The notes: generated by a model not told the origin, from the sequence alone. A stretch of DNA of 64,000 nucleotides from Micrococcus lacusdianchii (GCF_023155805.1 NZ_JAKNUW010000005.1:111222-175221); one strand, 5' to 3'; counted from the stretch's first letter, positions 26,432-36,047 are shown. Numbers and translations: made by a program.

Positions 26432-27949
26432 TCAGGCCTCCGGCTTGAGCAGGGGGAAGAGGATGGTCTCGCGGATGCCGGCGTCGGTGAACAGCATCAC
26501 CAGGCGGTCGATGCCCAGGCCGATGCCGCCCATGGGCGGGGCGCCGTACTCCAGGGCGCGCAGGAAGTCCTCGTCGAGCTGCATGGCCTCGTCGTCGCCG
26601 TCGGCGGCCATCCGTGACTGCGCGGTGAGCCGCTCGCGCTGGATGACGGGGTCGATCAGCTCGGAGAAGGCGGTGCCGCGCTCCATGCCGCCGATGATCA
26701 GGTCCCACGCCTCGATCACGCGGTCGTCGTGGCGGTTGGCGCGGGCCAGCGGCTGGGCGGCCGGCGGGTAGTCGTAGACGAACGTGGGGTTCATCAGCGT
26801 GGGCTCCACGATCTCGCCGAACAGCTCGATCACGAGCTTCTCCGGGCCCCACCTCGAGTCCACCTTCACCTGGTGCTCCGCGGCGATCGCGCGGAGGGTC
26901 TCGGCATCCGTGTCCGGGGTGACCTCGCGGCCCACGGCCTCGGACAGGCCCGGATACACGGACACCCAGGCCCATTCGCCGTCGAGGTCGATGACACCCT
27001 TGGCCGTCTCGATCCGCCGGCCCGCACCCACCGCGTCCGCGGCGTTGAGGATGATCTCCTGCATGCGCTCGGCCATCACGTGCATGTCCGCCCACGCCTC
27101 GTAGCACTCGAGGGTGGTGAACTCCGGGGAGTGCGTGGAGTCCACGCCCTCGTTGCGGAACACGCGGCCGATCTCGTAGACGCGCTCGATCCCGCCCACG
27201 ACGGCGCGCTTGAGGTACAGCTCCGTGGCGATGCGCAGCGTCATGTCCTGGTCGAAGGCGTTCAGGTGCGTCTCGAACGGACGGGCCTGCGCGCCGCCGT
27301 GGACGAGCTGCAGGATGGGGGTCTCCACCTCCACGTAGCCGCGGTCCTCGAGGGTGCGGCGCACGGCCGAGGTGACCTTCGCGCGGCGGTAGACCATCTG
27401 ACGGGCCTCGTCCCTCACGATCAGGTCCGCGTAGCGCTGGCGCACGCGGGTCTCCTCGTTCAGCTCCGCGTGCAGCACCGGCAGCGGGCGCAGGGCCTTA
27501 GAGGCCATCTCCCAGGCGGAGGCCTTCACGGAGAGCTCGCCGCGGCGGGAGACGATCACGGTGCCGGTGACGGAGAGGAAGTCGCCGAGGTCCACGGCCC
27601 GCTTCCACTCGGCGAGGGACTCCTCGCCCACCTCCGCGAGGGACACCATGACCTGCAGGCGGACGGCGTCGCCGTCGACCCCGGTCTCCTGCAGGGTGGC
27701 GAAGCACAGCTTGCCGGTGTTCCGCAGGAAGACCACGCGCCCGGTCACGGAGACCTCGGGCCCGTCCTCCCAGCCGGCCTCGTGCTTCTCGTCGAACTCC
27801 GCGCGGACCTGCGCGAGGGAGTGCGTGCGGGGCACCTCGACGGGGTAGGCCTCGCGGCCTGCGGCCAGCAGCTGCTCTCGCTTGGCGGCGCGGACGGCCT
27901 GCTGGTCGTGATGGTCGACGGCGGCGGGGGCGGGGGTCTCGGAGGTCAC
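26432..27949 (-). CDS. lysS: Lysine-tRNA ligase (class II)
   Basis: 505 aa. N-terminal OB-fold anticodon-binding domain (VSVTGRVVFLRNTGKLCFA), then the class II core: motif 1 near VETPILQLVHGGAQARPF, motif 2 RVFRNEGVDSTHSPEFTTLE, motif 3 GGIGLGIDRLVMLF. GTG start; TAGACT lies eight bases upstream, so it is probably leaderless. A lysine tRNA gene is also in the window at 10161-10233 but is not linked. Confidence 0.97.
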   Translation of the reverse strand: MTSETPAPAAVDHHDQQAVRAAKREQLLAAGREAYPVEVPRTHSLAQVRAEFDEKHEAGWEDGPEVSVTGRVVFLRNTGKLCFATLQETGVDGDAVRLQVMVSLAEVGEESLAEWKRAVDLGDFLSVTGTVIVSRRGELSVKASAWEMASKALRPLPVLHAELNEETRVRQRYADLIVRDEARQMVYRRAKVTSAVRRTLEDRGYVEVETPILQLVHGGAQARPFETHLNAFDQDMTLRIATELYLKRAVVGGIERVYEIGRVFRNEGVDSTHSPEFTTLECYEAWADMHVMAERMQEIILNAADAVGAGRRIETAKGVIDLDGEWAWVSVYPGLSEAVGREVTPDTDAETLRAIAAEHQVKVDSRWGPEKLVIELFGEIVEPTLMNPTFVYDYPPAAQPLARANRHDDRVIEAWDLIIGGMERGTAFSELIDPVIQRERLTAQSRMAADGDDEAMQLDEDFLRALEYGAPPMGGIGLGIDRLVMLFTDAGIRETILFPLLKPEA

Positions 27950-27957
27950 GGTCCCCG

Positions 27958-27963
27958 AGTCTA
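27958..27963 (-). promoter_or_regulatory. Leaderless -10 element TAGACT of lysS
   Basis: TAGACT on the minus strand, eight bases, then the GTG at 27949. Confidence 0.5.
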
Positions 27964-27981
27964 CCGACGGCGCCCCGCCGG

Positions 27982-28971
27982 TCAGCCGCGCACCTCGGGG
28001 TTGACGAGGGCCGGGACCTCCGCGCCCGTGGCCATGGCGATCGCGTTACGCGCGGCCAGCTCGGCCATCGCGGCGCGGGTGTCCCGGGTGGCGGAGCCCA
28101 GGTGCGGCAGGAGCATCACGTTCTCCAGCTCGGCCAGGCCCGGGGCGAGGGCGGGCTCGTCCTCGTAGACGTCCAGACCGGCGCCGAAGAGCCGCCCCTC
28201 ACGCAGGGCGGTGACGAGGGCCGCCTCGTCCACCACGGGCCCGCGGGCCGTGTTGACGAGGACGGCGTCGTCCTTCATCTTCGCGATCACGTCCGCATCC
28301 ACGAGGTGGTGGGTGTCGTCCGTCAGGGGCACGTGGAGGGACAGGACGTCCACGACCTCGACGAGCTCCTCCCAGCGGACCTGACGGACGCGCCCGGCGA
28401 GGTCGCCGAGCTCCTCGGCCGCGACCTCCCGGTGCGCGGGCGGGCGCGGCGCGAACACGACGTCCATGCCGAAGGCGAGCGCACGCTCGACCACCGCCTT
28501 GCCGATCCGCCCGAAACCGGCCAGGCCCAGGGTCGCGCCGCGCACGTCCCGGCCCACGAGCAGGTCCGGCGCCCAGCCGTGGAAGCGCCCCTCGCGCACC
28601 ATCCGCTCACCCTCGTGGGCGCGGCGGGCCACGCCGAGGATCAGGAGCATCGCGATGTCCGCGGTGGCGTCCGTGAGCACGTCCGGGGTGTTGCCGACGG
28701 CGATCCCCCGCCGCGTCGCGGCGGCCACGTCCACGTTGTCGTAGCCGACCGCGTAGTTGGCGATGCCCCTGATCCGCGCATCGGCGAGCACGCCGGCGGT
28801 GAACTTCTGGTCCAGGGCCGAGACGACGACGTCGTAGTCCCCCGAGGCCACCAGCCGCGCGAGCGCGGCGTCCCCTCCGACGTCGGCGCCGTCCACCACC
28901 TCTCCGGCCGCGCGCAGCATCCCGAGCCCGGGCTCGGGGAGGCGGGTCATGAGCAGGAAACGGGGGGTCAC
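27982..28971 (-). CDS. 2-hydroxyacid dehydrogenase (glyoxylate/hydroxypyruvate reductase-like)
   Basis: 329 aa NAD(P)-dependent D-2-hydroxyacid dehydrogenase. Cofactor loop GLAGFGRIGKAV, catalytic Arg in VLVNTARGPVVDEAAL, Glu in GLDVYEDEPALAPG, His in LLPHLGSATRDTR. GTG start at 28971. Glyoxylate reductase is the closest style but substrate cannot be fixed from sequence. Divergent from the MFS exporter operon. Confidence 0.9.
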   Translation of the reverse strand: MTPRFLLMTRLPEPGLGMLRAAGEVVDGADVGGDAALARLVASGDYDVVVSALDQKFTAGVLADARIRGIANYAVGYDNVDVAAATRRGIAVGNTPDVLTDATADIAMLLILGVARRAHEGERMVREGRFHGWAPDLLVGRDVRGATLGLAGFGRIGKAVVERALAFGMDVVFAPRPPAHREVAAEELGDLAGRVRQVRWEELVEVVDVLSLHVPLTDDTHHLVDADVIAKMKDDAVLVNTARGPVVDEAALVTALREGRLFGAGLDVYEDEPALAPGLAELENVMLLPHLGSATRDTRAAMAELAARNAIAMATGAEVPALVNPEVRG

Positions 28972-29071
28972 GGCGGGGCCTCACTCTCGGATCGGGGCGG
29001 GGAGGACGGGGCGTCGCCCGGCGTGACCAGGCTAACCGCGGAGGGCGGGTGCGACCCGGGCCGACGCCCCT

Positions 29072-29077
29072 TATGAT
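29072..29077 (+). promoter_or_regulatory. -10 element TATGAT of the MFS-MarR operon
   Basis: TATGAT matches the -10 consensus closely and ends where the first operator begins, so transcription should start inside the operator pair. Confidence 0.6.
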
Positions 29078-29107
29078 TGACTCTCGTCAATCATTGACTC
29101 ATGTCAA
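29077..29107 (+). promoter_or_regulatory. Twin inverted-repeat operators (MarR type)
   Basis: Two 14-base palindromes, TTGACTCTCGTCAA at 29077-29090 and TTGACTCATGTCAA at 29094-29107, both TTGAC-4-GTCAA, centred 17 bases apart. They cover the expected transcription start of the MFS-MarR operon. The likely binder is the MarR protein encoded at 31001-31510, giving autoregulation. Confidence 0.75.
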
Positions 29108-29139
29108 TCACCGCGCCGCCCCTCCCGCCGAAGGACCCC

Positions 29140-31008
29140 ATGACCCCGACCTCCCCCGCCCCCGAGGCCGTCGCGCCGGCCAGCGCCCCCTCGCTCGAGC
29201 GCGCCGCCGACGACGCCGCGCGCCACCGCGCCGTGCTCCAGGCCCTCACCGGCCTCCTGCTGGGCATGTTCGTCTCGATGATCGCCAACACGGTGGTCTC
29301 GACGTCGATGCCGGTGATCATCCACGACATCGGCGGCGACCAGACCGCCTACACCTGGGTCATCACCTCGGCCCTGCTCGCCACGGCCATCGCCACCCCG
29401 ATCTGGGGCAAGCTGGCCGACCTCGTCAACCGCAAGCTCCTCTTCCAGCTCGCCCTGGTGCTCTTCGTCGCCGCCTCCGCGGCGGCCGGCTTCACCCACG
29501 ACCCGACCTTCCTGATCGTCTGCCGCACCGTGCAGGGCCTGGGCGGCGGCGGCCTCGCCGCGCTCAGCCAGGTGATCATGGCGGACATCATCAGCCCCCG
29601 CGAGCGCGGCCGGTACATGGGCCTGTTCGGCGCCGTGATGGCCGTGGCCACGGTGGGCGGCCCCCTGGCCGGTGGCGTGATCACCGACCTGTGGGGCTGG
29701 CGCTGGAACTTCTTCGTGGCGGTGCCCTTCGCCGTCGTCGCCCTGGTGATGGTGCAGCGCACCCTCCACCTCCCGCACCGCGAGCGCCAGAAGGTGTCCA
29801 TCGACTACCTCGGCATCGTGTTCCTGGCCGCGGCCACCGCGCTGCTGCTGATCTGGGTCACCAGCGCCGGCCGTGACTTCGACTGGGCCAGCACCACCAC
29901 CGCGTGGATGCTCGGCGGCGTCGCCGTCGCCACCGTCCTGTTCGTCGTGACCGAGCTGCGCGTCGCCGAGCCGCTCATCCCGCTCACCCTCTTCCGCGAC
30001 CGCACCTTCACCCTCGCGACGATCGCCTCGATCGCCACGGGCCTGGCCATGTTCGGCTCCTCCGTCTACCTGGCCCAGTACATGCAGCTCGCCCGCGGCG
30101 CCACCCCGACCCAGGCCGGCCTCATGACCATCCCGATGATCCTCGGCCTGCTCGTGTCCTCCACGGTGATCGGCGGCGTCATCACCCGCACCGGCGTGTG
30201 GAAGCGCTGGCTCGTGATCGGCGCCGTCCTGCTGATCGCCGGCACCGGCCTGCTCGGCACCCTCCACTACGACACCTCGTTCTGGCTGGTGTCCCTCTAC
30301 ATGTTCCTGCTCGGCGCCGGCATCGGCATGACCATGCAGAACCTCGTGCTCGTGGTGCAGAACACCACAGACCCGCGCCAGATGGGCGTCGCCAGCTCCG
30401 GCGTCACCTTCTTCCGCACCCTGGGCGGCAGCATCGGCGTCGCCGTGATGGGCGCCGTGGTGTCCAACGTGGTCCCGGACCGCATCGAGGAGCGCCGCGC
30501 GGACCTCGCCGCGGCCCTGCGCAGCCTGGGCCCGGACGCCGCCGAGTGGTCCGAGAGCCTGCAGTCCAGCACCCTGCCACGCGTGGCGGAGATGCCCGAC
30601 GGCCTGCGCTTGATCTTCGAGGACGTCTACGCCACCGGCATCTCCCAGGCGTTCCTCGTGGGCGTGCCGCTCGCGATCGTCGCGCTGGCCGCGATCCTGT
30701 TCCTGCCGAACCTCCCGCTGGGCCGCATGACCACCTCCGAGCGCCTCCACGCCACCCGCGCCGACCTGGCCACCCACTCCACGGCCGAGGCCATGCAGAC
30801 GCTGCCCGCGACCGGTCCGATCCCCGTGGTGACCGCGGCGCAGGGACGGCATCCGGCCGAGGACCCGGAGGAGTCCCGGGCGGTGACGGCCGAGCGCCCG
30901 GTGACGGCGGTGGCCGGCCGGCCCGTCGTCCCCGCGGCGCTGGCCGTGGCAGGGACGGCCCTGCTGGCGGCCGTCGTCACCGCGCTGGTCCGGTCCCGCC
31001 GTGGCTGA
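29140..31008 (+). CDS. MFS drug exporter, DHA2 (EmrB/QacA) family
   Basis: 622 aa from the ATG at 29140, which has GAAGGA five bases upstream; an in-frame ATG at 29101 lies inside the second operator palindrome and lacks a ribosome site. About 14 membrane segments; VVSTSMPVIIHDIGG and LGGGGLAALSQVIMADIISP are DHA2 family landmarks, and the motif between helices 2 and 3 reads GKLADLVNRK. The extended cytoplasmic C-terminus of about 90 residues ends in one further hydrophobic segment. Overlaps the marR start by eight bases. Confidence 0.93.
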   Translation: MTPTSPAPEAVAPASAPSLERAADDAARHRAVLQALTGLLLGMFVSMIANTVVSTSMPVIIHDIGGDQTAYTWVITSALLATAIATPIWGKLADLVNRKLLFQLALVLFVAASAAAGFTHDPTFLIVCRTVQGLGGGGLAALSQVIMADIISPRERGRYMGLFGAVMAVATVGGPLAGGVITDLWGWRWNFFVAVPFAVVALVMVQRTLHLPHRERQKVSIDYLGIVFLAAATALLLIWVTSAGRDFDWASTTTAWMLGGVAVATVLFVVTELRVAEPLIPLTLFRDRTFTLATIASIATGLAMFGSSVYLAQYMQLARGATPTQAGLMTIPMILGLLVSSTVIGGVITRTGVWKRWLVIGAVLLIAGTGLLGTLHYDTSFWLVSLYMFLLGAGIGMTMQNLVLVVQNTTDPRQMGVASSGVTFFRTLGGSIGVAVMGAVVSNVVPDRIEERRADLAAALRSLGPDAAEWSESLQSSTLPRVAEMPDGLRLIFEDVYATGISQAFLVGVPLAIVALAAILFLPNLPLGRMTTSERLHATRADLATHSTAEAMQTLPATGPIPVVTAAQGRHPAEDPEESRAVTAERPVTAVAGRPVVPAALAVAGTALLAAVVTALVRSRRG

Positions 31009-31510
31009 CGGCGCCCCGGACCCGGGCGGAGGCGGCGACGACGCGGGCTTCGAGGCCGCCGTCCAGGGGCTCGAGCAGGCGTTCTCGCGTCTGGTCCTGC
31101 AGCACCGCCAGGTGATGGTCCGCTACGCGGCTGCCCTCAGCCCGGCCCTGTCCGTCGGGGCGATGAAGGCGTTCATGATGCTGGCCAACGAGGGGACCAT
31201 GACGCCCTCGGCCGTGGCCGAGGGTCTGCTGGTGGACCGCGCCCAGGTCTCCCGCATGGTCCGCGACCTCGAGGCCGCCGGGCTGATCACCCGTGAGCCG
31301 GACCCGCGGGACCGCCGCTCCGCCCTCCTGAGCGCCAGCCCCGAGGGGCTCGCCCGCCTTGACGCGGTGCGCGGCGGCCCGGCGGGTCGCGGGCTGCGCG
31401 ACGACCTGGCGCGCTGGGACCGCGAGGACATCCGGACGCTGACGCGCCTGCTGGACCGGCTGGCCGCCGAACGGCAGACCCGGATGCAGGACCCCGCCGA
31501 GTCCGAGTGA
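31001..31510 (+). CDS. MarR family transcriptional regulator
   Basis: 169 aa winged-helix repressor. GTG start within the last codons of the exporter gene, so the two are co-translated. The wHTH core is LSVGAMKAFMMLANEG, VAEGLLVDRAQVSRMVRDLE, and wing EPDPRDRRSALLSASPEG. It most likely binds the TTGAC-4-GTCAA pair at the operon's start and is released by an exporter substrate (inference from family behaviour). Confidence 0.92.
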   Translation: MADGAPDPGGGGDDAGFEAAVQGLEQAFSRLVLQHRQVMVRYAAALSPALSVGAMKAFMMLANEGTMTPSAVAEGLLVDRAQVSRMVRDLEAAGLITREPDPRDRRSALLSASPEGLARLDAVRGGPAGRGLRDDLARWDREDIRTLTRLLDRLAAERQTRMQDPAESE

Positions 31511-31512
31511 GC

Positions 31513-31543
31513 CGCCGGCCGGACCCGCGGGGCCCGGCCGGCG
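31513..31543. terminator. Hairpin between marR and the M13 peptidase gene
   Basis: 10-bp arms CGCCGGCCGG (31513-31522) and CCGGCCGGCG (31534-31543), 11-base loop, between convergent genes. Confidence 0.65.
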
Positions 31544-31550
31544 TGCGGGA

Positions 31551-33545
31551 TCACCAGATGACGACGCGCTCCTCGGGCGCCAGCCACATGGCGTCCCCCT
31601 CCCGGGTGCCGTACGCCGCGTGGAAGGCGTCCAGGTTCTTGGCCACCTGGTTGCAGCGGAACTCGTTGGGCGAGTGTGGGTCCGAGGCGATCCGGGTGAC
31701 CATGGCCTCCGGACGCGTCAGCTGCCGCCACACGGCGGCCCACGCGGCGAAGAACTGACGGTCCCCCGCCGCCTCGTCGTCACTGCCGCCCTGCTCCTCG
31801 CGCCAGATCTCGAGCGCGCGGTACGCGATCCCCAGCCCGCCGAGGTCGCCGATGTTCTCCCCGAGGGTGAACTCCCCGTTCACGCTGCGGTCCGGCGCCT
31901 CCGCGGGGGACAGCGCGGAGTACTGCGCCACCAGTCGGCCCGTGCGCTCGGCGAAGGCCCGCCTGTCCTCGTCCGTCCACCAGTCGGCCAGCCGGCCGGA
32001 GCCGTCGTAGCGGGCGCCCTGGTCGTCGAACCCGTGGCCGATCTCGTGGCCGATCACCGCACCGATCCCGCCGAGGTTCGAGGCCATCGATCGCTCCGGG
32101 TCGAAGAACGGCGGCTGGAGGATGGCCGCCGGGAAGACGATCGCGTTCTCCAGGGGTGAGTAGTAGGCGTTCACCGTCTGCGGCGTCATGTGCCACTCGT
32201 CCGGGTCCGGGCCCTGCTCGATCCTCGCCAGGTCCCGGTCCCATTCGAAGCGGGCGACGGCGCGCGCGTTCTCCACGAGCTCCCCGGGGGTCACCGCGAG
32301 GGCCGAGTAGTCCCGCCACGCCTTCGGGTGGCCCACCATGGGCCGGAACATGGCGAGCTTCTCCAGCGCGCGCTGGCGCGTCTCCTCGCTCATCCAGTCC
32401 AGGGACTCGATGGAGCGCCGATACGCCTCCAGCAGCAGGCCCACCAGCTCGTCCATGGCCTCCCGATGCCCCTGGGGGAAGTGCCGCTCCACGTAGAGCC
32501 GGCCCACGTCCTCGCCCACACCGCCGTTGACCATGGCCACGCCGCGCTTCCACCGCGGGCGGACCTGCTCCGTCCCGGCCAGCCGCCGCCCGTAGAAGGA
32601 GAAGTTCTCCTGGACGAACGCGTCCGGCAGGAAGGAGGAGCGCGAGCGCACCACCTGCAGCGCCAGCCACGCCCGCCAGTCCGCCAGGTCCGCGGCGGAC
32701 GGGCCGGCCAGCAGCGCCTGCACCCCCTCGAGGAACTCCGGCTGCCACACCACCACCTCGTCCGCGCGGGAGCCGCCGGTCCCGATGCCCTCGAGCCACG
32801 CCGGGGCCAGGGGGAACAGGGCGAGCAGCTGATCGCGGGAGAGCAGGTTGTAGCGGGCCACGGCGTCGCGCGAGCGCACCACGTCCCAGTGCGCGGCGGC
32901 GATCCGCGTCTCGAGGGCCACCACCCGCTCGCCGAGGGCCACGGACTCCGCCTCGTCCCCGCCGATCCCGGCCCGAGCGAGGACCGCGCCCACATGCGCG
33001 GTGTACTGGGCCAGGATGTCCGCGTACGACTCCTCCCGGTAGTAGGACTCGTCCGGCAGGCCGAGGCCGCCCTGCACCAGGTGCAGCAGCATGCGGGAGG
33101 GGTCGCCGGCGTCGTTCAGCGCGCCCCCGTTGACCAGCCCGGACACGCCCACGCGCTGGAGCTCGCCGCTCAGGCGCAGCAGCTCCTCGGGGGAGGCGAC
33201 GGCGGCCACCGCGTCCAGCTCGGCGCGGATGGGCTCCAGGCCGCGGGCCTCCACCGTCTCCTCGTCCATGAAGGAGGCGTAGAGCGCCGCGATCCGCCGC
33301 CGGGCCGCCCCGCCCTCGTCCTCGGCGCCGTCCGGCTCCGCGGGGGTGCGGCCGCCGTCCGTCTCCCGGACGGCGTCCTCGGCGATCCGGCGCACCGCGA
33401 GCTCCGCGGCGTCGCGCAGCTCCAGGAACGCCCCGAAGGCGCCCTGGTCCGCCGGGATCTCGTGGGTGTCCAGCCACTCCCCGTTGACGTGGCGATACAG
33501 GTCCTCACGCGGCGAGGGGGCGGCGGTCTCGGTGGTGGCGGTCAT
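31551..33545 (-). CDS. M13 family zinc metallopeptidase (neprilysin/PepO type)
   Basis: 664 aa. Zinc motif HEIGHGFDDQGARYD (HExxH), the NAYYSPLENAIVFPAAILQP substrate-edge strand, third ligand in GEFTLGENIGDLGG, and the C-terminal family end RVVIW. No signal peptide or N-terminal membrane helix, so this is the soluble bacterial PepO-like form acting on oligopeptides. ATG at 33545 after GAAGGAC. Monocistronic. Confidence 0.94.
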   Translation of the reverse strand: MTATTETAAPSPREDLYRHVNGEWLDTHEIPADQGAFGAFLELRDAAELAVRRIAEDAVRETDGGRTPAEPDGAEDEGGAARRRIAALYASFMDEETVEARGLEPIRAELDAVAAVASPEELLRLSGELQRVGVSGLVNGGALNDAGDPSRMLLHLVQGGLGLPDESYYREESYADILAQYTAHVGAVLARAGIGGDEAESVALGERVVALETRIAAAHWDVVRSRDAVARYNLLSRDQLLALFPLAPAWLEGIGTGGSRADEVVVWQPEFLEGVQALLAGPSAADLADWRAWLALQVVRSRSSFLPDAFVQENFSFYGRRLAGTEQVRPRWKRGVAMVNGGVGEDVGRLYVERHFPQGHREAMDELVGLLLEAYRRSIESLDWMSEETRQRALEKLAMFRPMVGHPKAWRDYSALAVTPGELVENARAVARFEWDRDLARIEQGPDPDEWHMTPQTVNAYYSPLENAIVFPAAILQPPFFDPERSMASNLGGIGAVIGHEIGHGFDDQGARYDGSGRLADWWTDEDRRAFAERTGRLVAQYSALSPAEAPDRSVNGEFTLGENIGDLGGLGIAYRALEIWREEQGGSDDEAAGDRQFFAAWAAVWRQLTRPEAMVTRIASDPHSPNEFRCNQVAKNLDAFHAAYGTREGDAMWLAPEERVVIW

Positions 33546-33675
33546 GGGGCGTCCTTCCGGTGGCGCCGCGCGCACCCCGCGGGGCCGCACGCGACGGCGG
33601 TCACGTGGTCTCCGTGCGCACTCTAGCCCCGCCGGACGGACCGCGGCCCGGGTGTCGGCGGGACCCGCGGCACGG

Positions 33676-33719
33676 ACGACGCCGGGCACGCACCCCGTGG
33701 GGTGCGTGCCCGGCGTCGT
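33676..33719. terminator. Perfect 20-bp hairpin
   Basis: Arms 33676-33695 and 33700-33719, four-base loop, outer stem ACGACG/CGTCGT. Located 3' of the SRPBCC gene on the minus strand and upstream of the M13 gene. Confidence 0.8.
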
Positions 33720-33760
33720 GGGTCCTCCGGTGGACCGGCAGGATCAGGCCGCGGGCCCGA

Positions 33761-34243
33761 TCAGGCGACCGCGGAGGCCAGGTTGGCCAGCGACTGCTCC
33801 ATCTGCTCCTCAGAGATCAGGGGGAACAGGTTCTTCTTCAGCAGCTCCGGGTCCTCGACCTTGGACCAGTCATAGGTGAGGGTGACCACGGTGGAGTCGG
33901 AGCCGTCCGACTCGAGGGTGTACAGCCACTCCCAGCCCTTGGGCTCGGTGCCGGCCGGGGCGGTCTGCCAGCCGACCATCTTGTTCTCGTCGTAGGCGTT
34001 GACGTGGTTGTCCGTCTGGTAGTCGCCGCCCATGTGCTCGGCGTGCATGTTCATGGTGAACACGTCGCCGACCTTCTGGATGCGCTGGCCCTTCTCGTCC
34101 GCGCGGACCATGCCGGAGCCGTCCAGCCGGGCATGGTTCGCCGGCAGGGTCAGGAAGTCGAAGATGTCCTTCGCGGACGCGTCGATGGTGCGGGTCACGG
34201 ACTGCTTTGTCTCGCCCTGGGGGGTCTTGTTCATCTCGGTCAT
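33761..34243 (-). CDS. SRPBCC (START-like) domain protein
   Basis: 160 aa polyketide-cyclase/START-like fold. Begins MTEMNKTPQGETKQSVTRTI, then DASAKDIFDFLTLPANHARLDGSG, a typical SRPBCC first strand and helix, with WLYTLESDGSDSTVVTLTYDWS in the sheet and a C-terminal helix. No catalytic residues are evident; ligand unknown. TACGGT lies six bases ahead of the ATG (leaderless). Confidence 0.85.
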   Translation of the reverse strand: MTEMNKTPQGETKQSVTRTIDASAKDIFDFLTLPANHARLDGSGMVRADEKGQRIQKVGDVFTMNMHAEHMGGDYQTDNHVNAYDENKMVGWQTAPAGTEPKGWEWLYTLESDGSDSTVVTLTYDWSKVEDPELLKKNLFPLISEEQMEQSLANLASAVA

Positions 34244-34249
34244 GGGCGC

Positions 34250-34255
34250 ACCGTA
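34250..34255 (-). promoter_or_regulatory. Leaderless -10 element TACGGT of the SRPBCC gene
   Basis: TACGGT on the minus strand, six bases, then the ATG at 34243. Confidence 0.55.
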
Positions 34256-34314
34256 CCCAGGGCACGGGGTGCGGTGGCAAGGGCTCGCCCGCGCGCTGAC
34301 GGCCTGGGCGGGGG

Positions 34315-34992
34315 TCAGTCCGGGACGTTCCGGCCGCGGCGGTAGGCCGAGACGGAGGGGTCTCCGGCCAGGTGGAACCGCCACGGGAACCGGACGGAGC
34401 CACCCTCCCCCGACACCCCGACGCGCGGGCCGCGCACCACCGCGGGGCGACGGGCGCCGTCGTCGTGCGCGGCGGGCGGGGCGAGGAGGAACCGGGCCGG
34501 CACGCCCGGAGGGGCCGGCACCGGCCCGGTCGGCGGCGCGGGCACGATCTCCACGGGCAGGTGGCCCATCCCCAGCGTGATCCCGAGTCCCTGGCCGAGG
34601 TTGCCCGGGCCCGAGAGCAGGCGGGCGCCCGTGTCCCGGCCCCGGCGGGCGACGGCGGCCTCCCGCCCCGCGAGCACCTCGCCTGCGCGCAGCAGGACGC
34701 CGCCGGCCTGCCCCCGCGGATGCCCCACGAGGTTCAGGCACCGGTGGATGCCGTAGTTCAGGTACACGTAGGTGTGACAGACGGGACCGAACAGCGCGGC
34801 GTTGCGCTCGGTGCGGCCGCGGAACGAGTGCGCGCCCGGGTCCTCTCCCGCGTTGCCGTAGGCCTCGGTCTCCGTCAGGCGCACCGTCACCGCGCCGTCC
34901 GGGGCGGCCACGGTGAGCCGGCAGCCCAGCAGGCCCTCGGCCAGGGCGGGGGTGGGCCCGTCGAACAGCGCCGCGAGATCGACGGGGCTCAC
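34315..34992 (-). CDS. DNA-3-methyladenine glycosylase (AAG/MPG type)
   Basis: 225 aa. [20 protein letters not shown] with the catalytic Glu, [15 protein letters not shown], and [14 protein letters not shown] identify the eukaryote-type alkyladenine glycosylase fold. It removes alkylated purines in base excision repair. GTG start overlapping the panC stop by four bases (GTGA), so it is co-expressed with panC. Confidence 0.92.
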   Translation of the reverse strand: MSPVDLAALFDGPTPALAEGLLGCRLTVAAPDGAVTVRLTETEAYGNAGEDPGAHSFRGRTERNAALFGPVCHTYVYLNYGIHRCLNLVGHPRGQAGGVLLRAGEVLAGREAAVARRGRDTGARLLSGPGNLGQGLGITLGMGHLPVEIVPAPPTGPVPAPPGVPARFLLAPPAAHDDGARRPAVVRGPRVGVSGEGGSVRFPWRFHLAGDPSVSAYRRGRNVPD

Positions 34993-36002
34993 GCGGCGCC
35001 CACGGCGGGCGGGAGCACCATGTTGTCGATCAGGCGCACGGGCGGGACGTGGGCGGCCACGAGGGCGAGCGCCTCCCGGCGCAGGGGCTGGCACAGCAGC
35101 TCGGGACCGAGCTCCTCGAGCGTCGCCCGGTCCACCACCACGAGGTGGTCCAGGGTCACGCCCGGCTCCTCCGCCACCATCCGGCGGGCCTCCTGCACAT
35201 CCAGGATCTCCCCGGCCTCCGCGGCGTCCCGCAGGCGACGCAGGGCGCGGCTCAGCACGAGCGCGTGCTCGAGGCCCGCCGCGTCCAGGCGCGTGTTGCG
35301 GCTCGAGAGCGCCAGACCCTCCGGCGAGCGGACGATCGGCACCGCGCGCACGTCCACGTCCACGTCCAGGTCGTGGGCCAGCCGCCGCAGGATCGCCAGC
35401 TGCTGGGCGTCCTTCTGGCCGAAGTAGGACCGCAGCGCGGGGACCGCGGGGCGGACGATGTTCCACAGCTTGGCCACCACGGTGACCACGCCGTCGAAGT
35501 GCCCGGGGCGGGAGGCGCCTTCGAGGACCTCGCCCATGCGGCCGGCCGAGACCGTGACGATCGGCGCGTCCGGATATCCGGGGTACATCTCCTGCACGTC
35601 CGGGGCGAACACCAGGTCCGCCCCGGCCGCGGCCAGCAGGTCCAGGTCCGCCTCCAGGGTGCGCGGGTAGTGCTCCAGGTCTGCGGGGTCGCCGAACTGC
35701 AGCGGGTTCACGAAGACGCTGACGGCCACCACGTCGTTCTCCTGGCGGGCCTGCCGCACCAGGGCGGCGTGGCCGCCGTGGAGCGCACCCATGGTGGGGA
35801 CGAGGCCCACGGCGACGGGGGCGTCGTCGTGCCCCTCCGCCGCGGAGGACAGCTCGCGCAGGGCGGCGCGCGTCTGCGCCACGGTGCGGGTGAGGCGCGG
35901 GCGGGGGGCGCCGGAGGCCGGCGCGGGGAGCGTGTCCTCCAGGGTCAGGCCGGTGCCGGGCGGAACGGGGCGGGGATCGGGGACGCGGTCGAGGGGGGTC
36001 AC
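34989..36002 (-). CDS. panC: Pantothenate synthetase PanC
   Basis: 337 aa; joins pantoate and beta-alanine with ATP. After a roughly 60-residue N-terminal extension comes [19 protein letters not shown] with the HxGH nucleotide motif, [27 protein letters not shown] and SSRNTRLD. The extension is unusual, since most PanC proteins start close to the VPTMG strand; an internal start is possible, but TAGACT placed six bases before the GTG at 36002 supports the long form. panD is not nearby. Confidence 0.94.
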   Translation of the reverse strand: MTPLDRVPDPRPVPPGTGLTLEDTLPAPASGAPRPRLTRTVAQTRAALRELSSAAEGHDDAPVAVGLVPTMGALHGGHAALVRQARQENDVVAVSVFVNPLQFGDPADLEHYPRTLEADLDLLAAAGADLVFAPDVQEMYPGYPDAPIVTVSAGRMGEVLEGASRPGHFDGVVTVVAKLWNIVRPAVPALRSYFGQKDAQQLAILRRLAHDLDVDVDVRAVPIVRSPEGLALSSRNTRLDAAGLEHALVLSRALRRLRDAAEAGEILDVQEARRMVAEEPGVTLDHLVVVDRATLEELGPELLCQPLRREALALVAAHVPPVRLIDNMVLPPAVGAA

Positions 36003-36008
36003 CGTCCG

Positions 36009-36014
36009 AGTCTA
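36009..36014 (-). promoter_or_regulatory. Leaderless -10 element TAGACT of panC
   Basis: TAGACT on the minus strand, six bases, then the GTG at 36002. Confidence 0.55.
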
Positions 36015-36047
36015 GGCAGGCGGCCGCCGGACGCGTCCCGCACACGA

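Noticed and set aside
22946..26617. 1223-aa plus-strand ORF across clpC
   Set aside because: It is the antisense shadow of clpC, low-complexity Leu/Gly/Arg/Asp, with no recognisable domain; such long antisense frames are normal at this GC content.
29101..29139. Start of the MFS exporter at ATG 29101
   Set aside because: That ATG lies inside the second operator palindrome and has no ribosome site, while ATG 29140 has GAAGGA five bases upstream.
34989..36002. Internal start for PanC to remove the N-terminal extension
   Set aside because: The TAGACT box six bases before GTG 36002 supports the long form; not excluded but less likely.
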